A stretch of DNA of 64,000 nt, from contig OX246746.1 of the NCBI GenBank assembly GCA_945910005.1, positions 42,939,886 through 43,003,885 on the forward strand. Reading direction: 5' to 3'. Of the stretch, positions 26,595-38,819 are shown one piece after another. Source of the DNA: Isoperla grammatica. Lineage: Eukaryota; Arthropoda; Insecta; Plecoptera; Perlodidae. Both the position numbers and the translations under genes were made by a program. Each line of letters opens with the position of its first letter. The stretch's first letter is position 1. The notes below the pieces were generated by a model, which was not told where the DNA came from, made no database searches, and was given only the letters and a program-made list of their open reading frames with translations.

Positions 26595-26903
26595 GGCTGG
26601 TGTCACACTATGCGTTGCTGACGCTCCTACAAAAGCGGATGCGCTTTAAGCGGATGGCCTCTACCTGTCACACTATACTGCGGTAGCAGGATAGCACGTT
26701 GATTAAAATCCGAAAAATGGCAGATAAAATTAAGTGAGAACACATGGCTCTGTGCATGGGTGTCCACAGGGGTGGCAAGGGGGCACTTAGCGGTGTGCTC
26801 ATAAAAACACGAATTAAATTTAAATTAAACCATGTTTAGAATAAGTTTTATCTGTTCTGAAACAAATTTTAAAATTAAATAAATAATGAAAATAATAATA
26901 ATC

Positions 26904-26967
<64 letters not shown>

Positions 26968-27503
26968 GTTTTCTTATTCGATTATAAATTATACAATTTA
27001 ACATAAAAATGGTGCATCTATATAAAAAGCCACAAAGCACTTATACAGGCTTAACTGTGGCTTAAACATAAACATACAATTCAAAAGACTAAACCATAGT
27101 GAGAGTACGTAGGTAAAAAATATACCTCATTAGTTATTATACAAAAACTGAAAACACACAAAGAAAGGTTACAAAAAATGGATACAAATATATTTAACGA
27201 AAAGTAAACAAGAAATTAAATGAACTTGTCCACATCAAACATTGTGGAAAACAGTACAAACAACTTGCTAACGCTCCGTTACAACCGCATAGTGTGACAC
27301 CTTGCATCTATCTACGTGTGTTGTCGCTCAAATCCCGCTGTCCGCTCGTCCGTCTACGCGGCAGCATGCTGCGGTAGCATCCGTTGGGCGCGTTGGCAAC
27401 GCACAAGTGTGACACCTCGCATTTAAAAGCGTGTGCTGTCACCATCCCTCAAAAGCGTTCCGCTCTTGCAGGACCGTTAGCAACGCATAGTGTGACACCA
27501 CCC
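26595..27503. mobile_element. PIF/Harbinger-like non-autonomous DNA transposon with TAA target duplication
   Basis: The left terminus GGCTGGTGTCACACTATGCG and the right terminus (reverse complement GGGTGGTGTCACACTATGCG) form inverted repeats that extend past GTTGCT. TAA flanks both ends (26592-26594 and 27504-27506), the 3-bp TWA duplication typical of PIF/Harbinger. Internal copies of the GTGTCACACTAT motif occur near 26670 and, inverted, at 27288-27300 and 27405-27418, so the ends are built of repeated subterminal motifs. There is no transposase frame. An (AAT)n tract at 26890-26967 lies inside. Confidence 0.7.
26890..26967. repeat. (AAT)n microsatellite
   Basis: About 25 nearly perfect AAT units within the DNA transposon. 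The isoleucine-rich frame on the minus strand is an artefact. Confidence 0.95.
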
Positions 27504-28172
27504 TAACACGTTCGTAACACGGTCGACCTACTAGAAAGAAGCATTGTAGCTTGAAATCTCAAAAAGATTATACATAAATGTTATCTTGAAATAACTGTCC
27601 TAATAAATCTCAAAGCCAAATATAAAATAACCAGCCAGCCTGCTGGAGACTGGTCAACTTTCTTGACCATAAACAAGATAAATAAGTTAATCGTATTGGA
27701 GGAAAATCATACGAAATGAAAACTGAATTTCTTAATGACGGGTTGACACACTTAGCTAAGAATATATGTTAGCATTCGCAAGAACCTCCAGCAATTGACA
27801 AGGCAAACCACTACCTTCATGTCTCAGAAAATATACCAACATTTTACCTTCTAGCCTTATCCACAACAATCAGAAACTTATTGTGTTTTTTCGGGAACCA
27901 ATCAGATGAAAGCTACTGTCAAAGCTGTATTCATTAGGTTATCTAGTTCTAAGTTATCCGTAGCGATGTGTGCACCACAGTTAGCAGGTGATAAGTCAGG
28001 TAGCTTCGAACGCTCTCTATGCGTGGTTGTCAGTACTACTAGAAGCTCGATGCGGCTCTTTACAATTACAACAGCCCACATAACAGCTGGTCAGAGTTGA
28101 CTGTTGGCTCGACGCACACTCGGCGTTGAATGAGAACAGTCAGATGTTCCCTTAGGACGAGACGGTGCACAT
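27504..28172. other. Unique sequence, nothing identified
   Basis: A 64-codon plus frame (27906-28100) has no recognisable features. Confidence 0.4.
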
Positions 28173-29186
28173 TGCTGTACCCCGCACGTGGCTGTAACAC
28201 TGCTGTACCCCGCACGTGACTGTAACACTGCTGTACCCCGCACGTGACTGTAACACTGCTGTACCCCGCACGTGACTGTAACACTGCTGTATCCCGCACG
28301 TGGCTGTAACACTGCTGTACCCCGCACACTGCTGTACCCCGCACGTGGCTGTAACACTGCTGTACCCCGCACCTGACTGTAACACTGCTGCATCCCGCAC
28401 GTGGCTGTAACACTGCTGTACCCCGCACACTGCTGTACCCCGCACGTGGCTGTAACACTGCTGTACCCCGCACCTGACTGTAACACTGCTGTATCCCGCA
28501 CGTGGCTGTAACACTGCTGTACCCCGCACGTGGCTGTAACACTGCTGTACCCCACACGTGACTGTAACACTGCTGTACCCATCACGTGGCTGTAACACTG
28601 CTGTACCCCGCACGTGACTGTAATACTGCTGTACCCCGCACACTGAGGTACCCCGCACGTGGCTGTAACACTGCTGTACCCCGCACGTGACTGTAACACT
28701 GCTGTACCCTGCACGTGACTGTAACACTACTGTGCCCTGCACGTGGCTGTAACACTGCTCTACCCCGCACGTGGCTGTAATACTGCTGTACCCCGCCCGT
28801 GACTGTAACACTACTGTACCCCGCACGTGGCTGTAACACTTATGTACCCCGCACGTGACTGTTACACTGCTGTACCCCGCACGTGGCTGTAACACTGCTG
28901 TACCCCGCACGTGACTGTAACACTGCTGTACCCCGCACGTGACTGTAACACTGCTGTACCCATCACGAGGCTGTAACACTGCTGTACCCCACACGTGACT
29001 GTAACACTGCTGTACCCCGCACGTGATTATTACACTGCTGTACCCCGCACGTGACTGTAACACTGCTGTACCCCGCACGTGGCTGTAACACTGCTGAACC
29101 CCGCACATGTCTGTAACACTGCTGTACCACGCACATGGCTGTAACACTGCTGTACCACGAATATGGCTGTAACACTGCTGTACCAC
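28173..29186. repeat. 28-bp minisatellite carrying an E-box palindrome, about 36 copies
   Basis: The unit is CTGTACCCCGCACGTGGCTG plus TAACACTG, with GTGGCTG/GTGACTG variants. Most units contain CACGTG, the palindromic E-box core bound by bHLH factors of the Myc/USF type (known for that motif; binding here is inference). A few units are 18 bases because the TAACACTGCTG part is missing (for example near 28325 and 28430). The unit is stop-free in the minus frames, producing several overlapping spurious frames. Confidence 0.93.
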
Positions 29187-31413
29187 GCACATAGCCTGTA
29201 CCACGCACATGAATGTACCCCGTACATAGCCTGTACCACGCACATAGCCTGTACCACGCACATAGCCTGTACCACGCACATAGCCTGTACCACGCACATA
29301 GCCTGTACCACGCACATAGCCTGTACCACGCACATAGCCTGTACCACGCACATAGCCTGTACCACGCAAATAGCCTGTACCACGCACATAGCCTGTACCC
29401 CGCACATAGCCTGAACCACGCACATAGCCTGTACCACGCACATAGCCTGTACCACGCACATGGCCTGTACCCCGCACATAGCCTGTACCACGCACATAGC
29501 CTGTACCCCGCACATAGCCTGTACCACGCACATAGCCTGTACCACGCACATAGCCTGTACCACGCACAAAGCCTGTACCACGCACATAGCCTGTACCACG
29601 CACGTAGCCTGTACCACGCACATAGCCTGTACCACGCACCTAGCCTGTACCCCGCACATAGCCTGTACCACGCACATAGCCTGTACCACGCACATAGCCT
29701 GTACCACGCACATAGCCTGTACCACGCACAAAGCCTGTACCACGCACATAGCCTGTACCACGCACATAGCCTGTACCACGCACATAGCCTGTACCCCGCA
29801 CATAGCCTGTACCCCGCACATAGCCTGTACCACGCACATAGCCTGTTCCCGCACATAGCCTGTACCACGCACATAGCCTGTACCCCGCACATAGCCTGTA
29901 CCACGCACGTAGCTGTACCACGCACATAGCCTGTACCACGCACATAGCCTGTACCACGCACATAGCCTGTACCACGCACATAGCCTGTACCACGCACATA
30001 GCCTGTACCACGCACATAGCCTGTACCACGCACATAGTCTGTACCACGCACATAGCTGTACCACGCACATAGCCTGTACCACGCACATAGTCTGTACCAC
30101 GCACATAGCTGTACCACGCACATAGCCTGTACCACGCACATAGCCTGTACCACGCACGTAGCCTGTACCCCGCACATAGCCTGTACCCCGCACATAGCCT
30201 GTACCACGCACATAGCCTGTACCACGCACATAGCCTGTACCCCGCACATAGTCTGTACCACGCACATAGCCTGTACCACGCACGTAGCTGTACCACGCAC
30301 ATAGCCTGTACCCCGCACATAGCCTGTACCACGCACATAGCCTGTACCACGCACATAGCCTGTACCCCGCACATAGCCTGTACCCCGCACATAGCCTGTA
30401 CCACGCACATAGCCTGTACCACGCACATAGCCTGTACCACGCACATAGCCTGTACCACGCACATAGCCTGTACCCCGCACATAGCCTGTACCACGCACAT
30501 AGCCTGTACCCCGCACATAGCCTGTACCACGCACATAGCCTGTACCACGCACATAGTCTGTACCCCGCACATAGCCTGTACCACGCACATAGCCTGTACC
30601 ACGCACATAGCCTGTACCACGCACATAGCCTGTACCACGCACATAGCCTGTACCACGCACATAGCCTGTACCACGCACATAGCCTGTACCCCGCACATAG
30701 CCTGTACCCCGCACATAGCCTGTACTACGCACATAGCCTGTACCACGCACATAGCCTGTACCCCGCACATAGCCTGTACCACGCACATAGCCTGTACCAC
30801 GCAAATAGCCTGTACCACGCACATAGCCTGTACCCCGCACATAGCCTGTACCACGCACATAGCCTGTACCACGCACAAAGCCTGTACCACGCACATAGCC
30901 TGTACCCCGCACATAGCCTGTACCACGCACATAGCCTGTACCACGCACATAGCCTGTACCACGCACATAGCCTGTACCACGCACATAGCCTGTACCCCGC
31001 ACATAGCCTGTACCACGCACATAGCCTGTACCCCGCACATAGCCTGTACCACGCACATAGCCTGTACCACGCACATAGCCTGTACCACGCACATAGCCTG
31101 TTCCCGCACATAGCCTGTACCACGCACATAGCCTGTACCACGCACATAGCCTGTACCCCGCACATAGCCTGTACCACGCACATAGCCTGTACCACGCACA
31201 TAGCCTGTACCCCGCACATAGCCTGTACCACGCACATAGCCTGTACCACGCACATAGCCTGTACCACGCACATAGCCTGTACCACGCACATAGCCTGTAC
31301 CACGCACATAGCCTGTACCCCGCACATAGCCTGTACCACGCACGTAGCTGTACCACGCACATAGCCTGTACCACGCACGTAGCTGTACCACGCACATAAT
31401 CTGTAACACCGTA
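29187..31413. repeat. 18-bp minisatellite derived from the 28-bp unit, about 120 copies
   Basis: The unit is CTGTACCACGCACATAGC. It equals the neighbouring 28-bp unit with its last 10 bases deleted, CCCC changed to CCAC and CACGTG changed to CACATA. A few units retain CACGTA, and mixed units mark the border at 29150-29230. 18 is a multiple of 3, so six-residue repeats (for example GTGYVR on the minus strand) run on for hundreds of codons; occasional 17-bp units (GTAGCTGTACC) shift frame. The 822- and 589-codon minus frames are therefore repeat artefacts. Confidence 0.95.
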
Positions 31414-31895
31414 CCAGTTTCTCACATACAATACATCTAGATCTTTACGGTTATGCGCAAACGCCAGCTGACGAGCTCATATTTTGAAGACGCACAAAAT
31501 GCGTATTTCTTATTTGCAAAACGTGGATGGCCCGAGTACGCTTGCCCTTTTTTATAGACAACGCTTACACGCACAATCTCGCATAATTGGCATGATGTAT
31601 TTTTAGGAATGTTGGTTGAAAGGTACATTTTGTGACGAGGAAAATGTTAAATTCAAAAGATCCGCTGCGTTGAAAATTCTATACACATGTTAAACGGCTT
31701 GAAGTAAAATGCCGATTATGATAAGATATTTATTTCTTTTACCAACAGTTAGGTTAACTTGAAAAATGTAAGAACAATGGTTCGTGTATTGAAATTCAGT
31801 ATCTAGATGAAAGTCAATGTTTGTACTGTTACGGCCAAAGTGATAACGTAGAAATATCAGCAAATCAACAATCTTATTTCACTTACATAACTCAA

Positions 31896-32111
31896 ATGTA
31901 TTTCCTTGTATTTGTGACATTACTCTCCGTTCTTTCATATGTCTGCGCTGAACATAACACATGTATACATCATACGCTAATTGATGGGTCTAGAGTTTTC
32001 TGCTGTCACAGATTAAACAGAACAAACATCGTGTTCATAATTAACTCTGCAGAAATGTATGCAACCATTTTTCAGATACCGAATTGTTTCGTCCCGTCAC
32101 GAGTTCCGTGA
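31896..32111 (+). CDS. Possible small secreted cysteine-containing peptide (weak)
   Basis: A 71-codon frame beginning at the second ATG of a longer frame (first ATG at 31821) reads MYFLVFVTLLSVLSYVCA and then a polar tail with one cysteine, a CC pair and a further cysteine. The start looks like a signal peptide: short, strongly hydrophobic, with an Ala at the likely cleavage point. There is no homologue I recognise, no visible promoter and no splice evidence. A chance frame in AT-rich DNA is at least as likely; hydrophobic leaders arise often in such DNA. Confidence 0.15.
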   Translation: MYFLVFVTLLSVLSYVCAEHNTCIHHTLIDGSRVFCCHRLNRTNIVFIINSAEMYATIFQIPNCFVPSRVP

Positions 32112-32658
32112 TTATTGTACGAGAGCCTGCAAACCACCTTCAGTCAAGAATAGAACACAACTTCTTGTGATTGGTGATTGGTTCTACCTACTGCCGCACC
32201 CCGCGCCACTTGGGCAAGACAACCTGCTAACATCACGTACGCCGTTCTAATGACTATATCTACATACAGGAAATACAGGGGGAGTACAAAACCAAAGAGG
32301 GGAAGTGAGGAAAAGGGGGTGGGGCGTAAGTTAAGAGTGCAGACATTATGACGGATAAGAAAATAACACTTTTTTTCAATATCCAATTACATTACTTACA
32401 TAACAATTACATTACAATTACATTACTTACATAACAATTACATTACAACAATTGTGCATGTAAAAGGCTAAGGAAAATGTAGAACCTTGGACTAAGGACT
32501 GAATAAGAAATACAGGGGAGTTGTAAGGACAGGGACATAAGTGTTGAGACAGGGTGGAATGTCTGTCAGGATAGGAGTGTATCATGTGATGTATGGTGTA
32601 CTTGTGTCATGTTTCTAGCTCGTGTTGAAAGATCTTACTTGATGACTCAAGGGCTCCA
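32112..32658. other. Non-coding stretch with a small 31-bp tandem duplication
   Basis: At 32388-32447 ATTACTTACATAACAATTAC plus about 11 further bases occurs twice in tandem (period 31). The remainder has no recognisable gene. Confidence 0.5.
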
Positions 32659-33121
<463 letters not shown>

Positions 33122-33753
33122 TGTAACCCCTGGGGGGTTACCTGGTAACCCCTAAAAGTCTACACGTTCCCAGTCGCTGCTGATAATATATCGCATTTCA
33201 AAGGGAAAAAGCTGTAATCAACCAACAATTTTCACGGCATTGAGATCTACGAGTGATTTACTACAAGAAGACATAAAGGGAAGTACCAGTATCCATTACT
33301 TTGTATATAAATAGAAGTTTAATTTTGTAGGCTTACATTTTAGTCCAGGGCCTTGCTTGAGAAACATAGGAACAGTTGAATTTAGTGTTGATTTTGACAG
33401 ATTGAAGCTAGATCTGGACACGTAAAGGTCTTGTACTTATAATTTGATTCGATTATATTGTAACTAGATATTATGTTTTACGGTTGTATGTAAGCACTTT
33501 TTATTTGTTTCCAGAATTAAGAAGATTTCGTCTTCAAAATCTGTGAAATTTGAAACTGTCATTCAACTCCAACTCAGCGCCTTGTAATTGCGTGTGTTAT
33601 TTACTGACGGGGCACGGCCAAGTTGCGAGTGTAAAGAAAAGTGTGACATTAAGTGCTTTGATTTCTTTGAAAAACAATATTAACTTTCTGTGACAAAGAA
33701 CTTAGTTTGACAGGACAATGAACGTTGACATTTAGTAAATAAACAAACAGATT

Positions 33754-36700
33754 ATGGATGCTTCTGATGTATTATCGCAACAGACCACCAAATCTGGAAG
33801 AGTGAGGCAGCGTATCAAATGGACAGATAATATGAACATTTGTGTGATGCGCAACTGCTATAGAATTAAGTTATTAGAAACTAGATTAGTTGGATATCGA
33901 CAAGAACTGCACCGAGCGTTTACACGTGAATACCCATTAGTAGATGTAACCGAACAAAGAGTAGCAGACCAAAGGAGAATAATTGTAAGTAATGGTATGC
34001 TACCATTTAATCTATTGAACGTAATAAGACATGAAGTAGAGGAAGAACTACAAATAGATCAAGAAAATGAAGAGGATTTGGCGAACGAGGAGCACATCAT
34101 GGAAGCATCAAGAAACGATGACCATCTACGACAAGAATTAATGGAACAAGTAGATCTACCAGAAGGCCAGAACACACAAGAGGTACATCACCAACATCCA
34201 CCTATTAATAACATTGAACAAGAAGAGAATACAAGAGGGAACACACAAGAAATAGACGAGTTAAAGAACATATTACATTTAGCTTTTGAAAATGCTTTGT
34301 CAGAATTTGCACATATAAAACCGAACAAGAGACCTAGAATTCCTAAACCTAAACAGTCTAAGCAAATGGACATAGTAATGCACGTAATAAACGCACATAT
34401 ATTGTTAGATTACGCGAAGAAAGAATTGTCGTTTGAGGAAGTGCATGCAGCAATATATTGTGGAGCCGTAGCAGTGGTCAGACAATTAGGATTAAAAATA
34501 AAGTTGGTACATTCTCAGAACATAAAAACAAATAAGACTCCAAAATGGGAACGAAGATTAGTCAAACGCATCAACGAGTTAAGGAGAGATATTGGGAGAT
34601 TAGAACAATTCAGTATGGGTAATAGATCTAAAAAGATATTACAATATTGCCAATACATATTTGAAAGGTTTAAAATCCATACTATACATGAAACACCGAA
34701 CGAGGCTACAAACGAATATTTGGATACTCTTTAAAGCAAAAAGTAAGTGCATTAGCCAAAAGACTACGAAGATATAAAGAGTGTAGTGATAGAAAAGAAC
34801 AAAACGAAATGTTTAAAGAAAAAGAAAAAGAATTCTATCAGCAAATTAACAATAAAGAAGAAATAGTAGGCAATGGTATACCATCGAAGACAGAGATTGA
34901 GCAGTTTTGGGGTGGGATATGGAGTAACCCATTAATGCACAATCACAATGCACCATGGATTCAAGATGAAATTGAGGCAATGAGTGATATCGAAGAAATG
35001 ACATTTGATGGCATCAGTGTAAATGATATAAAATCAACGATACGAAATACTCATAGTTGGAAAGCACTTGGTAACGATAACATTCAAAATTTTTGGTAAA
35101 AGAAGTTTTCAAACATGCACACCCAGATTGCTAAATGTCTTAATGAATTTATATTAGGAGACAAGGATTTACCAGATTTCTTTACTGAAGGAATAACATT
35201 TCTTAAACCATAAGATAATGACACCAAAAATCCAAGTAAATATAGACCAATTACATGCTTACCTACTATTTACAAAATCTTGACATCGTGCATAACAAAT
35301 AAAATATATAGTCACTGCGAAGAACACAATATATTAGCTGAAGAACAAAAGGGATGTCGTAAATTGTCGCAAGAGTGTAAGAAACAATTAATTATCGATT
35401 CTGTTGTAATGAACCAAGCTTTCAACCTGAAGAGAAACATTCACGTTAGCTATATTGATTACAAGAAAGCGTATGATTCGTCACCACATTCGTGGCTAAT
35501 ACAGATACTGGAAGTTTATAAAGTAAACCCATTGATAGTAAACTTTTTGCTGACAGCGATGACGAGTTGGAAAACAACATTAAAGTTAAACGTAGGCAAA
35601 CAGCAGATATATACTGACACAGTTAACATCCGACGAGGTATTTTTCAAGGTGACTCGTTTAGTGCGTTATGGTTTTGTCTTTCATTAAATCCATTATCTC
35701 ATATACTCAACAAATCTACACATGGTTTCAAGATAAAGGACGGTAATACGGTTTGCCACACACTTTCACATCTATTAAACATGGACGATCTCAAGCTATA
35801 TGCTTTAAATGCAACACACATGACGAATCTTCTTAACTCAACGTTAGAATTCAGTAGAGATATATGTATGGATTTTGGAATTGATAAATGTAAGTCACTT
35901 CATGTCATCAAAGGAAAGATTACGAAATTAGAAGAGTTTGAAATTGACGAAGACAACCGGATTGGAGTAATGGACGAAGAAGAGATACACAAATATCTAG
36001 GATTTGCGCAGGCTAAACGAATTGATCATAAACTGATGAAAAGTAAACTAATTTCTGCATACAAGAAACGAATAGGATCCATTTTAAAAACACAATTGAA
36101 TGGTAAAAACAAGATCAAAGCAATTAACACTTATGCTATACCGGTACTAACATATTCATTTGGAATTATTAACTGGACACAGACAGAACTTCATGCCCTA
36201 GAAATTCTCACCCGCACAACATTCACCAAATACAGAAGTCATCACCCTAAGTCAGCAATAGAACGAGTGACTCTACCTAGAGAAAAAGGGGGAAGAGGCT
36301 TGATTGATTTAAACAATTTATATTATAAACAAATTGAAATTCTGAGAAAGTACTTTTATACAAAATGCCCACATTCACAACTTCATAGAGCTATAGTATC
36401 GGCAGACAAGTCGCTTTCTCCCCTCAATTTAAATGACGGAAATTTAAACTTGCTTCAAAAACTAAATTCTGACACAGCAAAAGAGACCAGAATATCAGAA
36501 AAGACGTTACATAGCAGACATTATAAAGAACTTCTTAAGGATAGCGTCGATAGGGTAGCATCGAACAAATGGTTAACGTCCGGGGACATTTTCAGCGAAA
36601 CAGAGGGATTTATGATCGCTATTCAAGATAAAGTAATCAAGACTAACAATTACAAAAAATACATACTGAAAGACGTCACAGTGGAAGATAAATGTAGAAA

Positions 36701-37265
36701 ATGTAATTTGAACGGCGAAACAATTGAACATATCGTATCTGGGTGCAAAATGCTTTGTCAAACAGATTATCTTCATAGGCATAACCAAGTTGCAAACATT
36801 GTACATAAAAAATTAGCCATGAAGTATAAACTTATAAACACAACCACTGCGTATTACAAATACAAGCCTGAAAAGGTATTAGATAGTAGAGACTACAAAT
36901 TATATTACGACCGGGCAGTTATTACAGACCAAACCATACATCACAATATACCGGATATTATATTTATTGACAAGAAGAAACAAGAAACGATTTTAATTGA
37001 TGTTGCCGTCCCTTTATGCCACAATGTAGAGACAACTTGGCGGGAAAAGATAAACAGATATAAGGAATTATCAATTGAAATAAAAAGGTTGTGGAAGCAG
37101 AATAATGTAACTGTTATACCGTTAATTATATCAGCAAATTGCATTGTTCCACGTAAACTCCATGACAGTATTAAACTAATTGGTCTCCAACCGAACATAT
37201 ACATCGAGATGCAAAAAGCAATTATTTTGAACACGTGTAGGATAGTGCGAAAATTTTTGAACTAA
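33754..37265 (+). pseudogene. R4-type retrotransposon polyprotein: Myb-like N-terminus, reverse transcriptase, zinc knuckle, restriction-like endonuclease
   Basis: The enzyme would nick target DNA and prime reverse transcription of its own RNA there. The intact N-terminal part (33754-34734, 326 residues) has a basic RIKWTDNMN segment and a YRQELH...TEQRVADQRR block, seen in this family's N-terminal DNA-binding region, followed by an acidic linker. A 2-bp CT duplication in ACTCT (34726-34730) shifts frame. Reading continues one frame over as LKQKVSALAKRLRRYK to a stop at 35097, another stop at 35211, then open from 35280 to 37265. That last segment holds RT motif SYIDYKKAYD, GIFQGDSF, the catalytic block MDD (residues 168-170 of the segment, about 35784; the usual Tyr before it is Asn), a zinc knuckle C-X2-C-X8-H-X4-C (residues 472-489) and the nuclease motif PD...ILID...K (558-559, 574, about 590). 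Three disabling changes plus the altered YMDD make it non-functional, but little else has decayed, so it is fairly young. Confidence 0.88.
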
Positions 37266-37454
37266 GAAGAATGAAGACTTCAAGAAGTTCTCCATCCCGA
37301 TGGTGGTTTTCGTGGTTTCCACCGTACAAAGAGCGAATGCTGGGATGAGTACAAATCGGCCACGACCGTACATAGCATCCACAGTTCGGTTTGGAAAAAA
37401 TAATGTGGACAATGATATATTAAGGAGTATAGCCAAATGTGGGCATTTGAGAAG

Positions 37455-37592
37455 CAGAAGCAGAAGAAGAAGAAGAAGAAGAAGAAGAAGAAGAAGAAGA
37501 AGAAGAAGAAGAAGAAGAAGAAGAAGAAGAAGAAGAAGAAGAAGAAGAAGAAGAAGAAGAAGAAGAAGAAGAAGAAGAAGAAGAAGAAGAAG
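37455..37592. repeat. (AGA)n microsatellite inside the retrotransposon 3' untranslated region
   Basis: About 45 pure AGA units between the stop codon and the 3' end of the R4-like element. The related short element downstream lacks it, so it expanded after the two copies separated. Arg and Ser frames on the two strands are artefacts. Confidence 0.95.
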
Positions 37593-37707
37593 ATATATTA
37601 AGTAGTTCTAAGTAGATTTTAATAAGGTAAACACATGGAAATACTTGACATTTGTGTCCGTACAACATGTTTATGCCGGTTTTGACCGAGTTTGTATGTA
37701 TTGCAAC

Positions 37708-37712
37708 AATAA

Positions 37713-37798
<86 letters not shown>
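37708..37798. repeat. (TAA)n microsatellite between the two R4-family elements
   Basis: About 30 pure TAA units. It is at once the 3' flank or tail of the full element and the 5' flank of the short derivative. Confidence 0.95.
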
Positions 37799-37799
<1 letters not shown>

Positions 37800-38819
37800 G
37801 TGTGTGAACCGGGTCTAAGAGTCACGTAAAAATTTGCTTCTTATTAAAAATGTAATTTCCATGATAGAAGGAAGAATCGGTTCCAGTTTCTGACATAGGG
37901 GTGTTCCATAAGATGTCCACTACGAGGGAAATTGAAGGGAAGTACTAGTTTGCATTTATATTCACATAAATAATAGTTTAATCTAGTTTTGAGTGGTTGT
38001 TCCGAGAAAGTCGGGACTCCGTTTTGTTTAACATAGAAACAAATGAAGGTAGATAATTTTGACAGACAAATTAGGTCAATATAGGCGTAAATTTAGTTCA
38101 TATTATTCATTACTCTTCATTTACCAAGATTATATGAATAAAGTTAGATGTATTAGCAGTATGTACGTTAGCACTTTTCAATCTTTTCAGAATTGTGAGG
38201 ACTTTTCGTCTTTGAAATCTGAGAAGTAAATGGAAATTTACGAGAGGCAGTCCACAAAATTGCCGCTAACAGCGAGCGCGGTTCTGGAGTTCGACGAGAC
38301 CTCACCAGGGGAATCGCGAGAGGACTCGTATCAAGGACGTTGAAAGGAAATACAAGTAGACTTTCGATCAAATTGGGAAGTGTATCGACTGAGTGCATTG
38401 ACTTTTCGAAACAACAAAATGAACTTTGACAGCTGTTATAGAAAATAATTTTGACAGAACATGACGGGAACATTAACATACCGAAGAACATTTAGAAGTA
38501 GTTTTAACTTATGAGAGTGAATCCTTCGAGACAATATCCATCCTGACATGGTTTTCGTGGTTTTCCATTGTCCATAGAGTAGAATTACTAGGATGGCATC
38601 GAGAAATCGGCCACGACCGTACACACAGTAACACGACGCAAAGAAGACACACACGAAGACAACGCAAATAAGATCATATCATTATGCAGTGTATACTATG
38701 AACAAGTACTAATAAGACAGTAACGACTGAAGTTGAACAAGGTACCTCATGGAAATACTTGACATTACATCCGTATTGTCCGTATAACATGTAAACACCG
38801 GCTTTGACCGAGATTAAAC
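37799..38819 (+). mobile_element. Short internally deleted derivative of the R4-like element (5' UTR joined to 3' UTR)
   Basis: The stretch from about 37938 to 38490 parallels the 5' untranslated region of the upstream element: shared landmarks in order are AAGGGAAGTAC, AATAGTTTAAT, TTTTGACAGA, GTATGTA...AGCACTTTT, TTTCAGAATT, TTTCGTCTT and GAACATTAACAT. From about 38495 to 38819 it parallels the 3' untranslated region: GGTTTTCGTGGTTT, AATCGGCCACGACCGTACA, CATGGAAATACTTGACAT and TTTGACCGAG. All ~3.5 kb of coding sequence is absent. It runs into the assembly gap just where the (TAA)n tail is expected. Divergence from the full copy is substantial, so this is not a simple deletion of the neighbour but a distinct subfamily. 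Confidence 0.75.

Larger units (their letters stand above)
33122..37710 (+). mobile_element. R4/Dong-type non-LTR retrotransposon inserted in (TAA)n, nearly full length
   Basis: The element starts right after (TAA)n with GTAACCCC-TGG-GGGGTTAC-CTG-GTAACCCC, alternating inverted and direct copies that can fold into competing hairpins at the 5' end. A ~630-bp 5' untranslated region, a single ~1,169-codon reading frame (broken, see the pseudogene entry) and a ~440-bp 3' untranslated region follow. The 3' end goes directly into (TAA)n at 37711 with no poly(A). A restriction-like endonuclease and TAA-repeat target are characteristic of Dong in the R4 clade (established for that family). Clade assignment is from recalled motifs, not a tree. 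Confidence 0.85.

Noticed and set aside
28066..31431. Minus-strand frames of up to 822 codons
   Set aside because: They follow the 28-bp and 18-bp repeat exactly, are open in three frames and change frame at 17-bp units.
34725..34740. Programmed -1 frameshift joining two retrotransposon frames
   Set aside because: No slippery heptamer fits the frame of the first part, and removing one CT of ACTCT aligns the family-typical DTLKQK sequence, so a 2-bp mutation is simpler.
37300..37825. Arginine-rich, serine-rich and leucine-rich frames after the retrotransposon
   Set aside because: Products of the (AGA)n and (TAA)n tracts in and after the 3' untranslated region.
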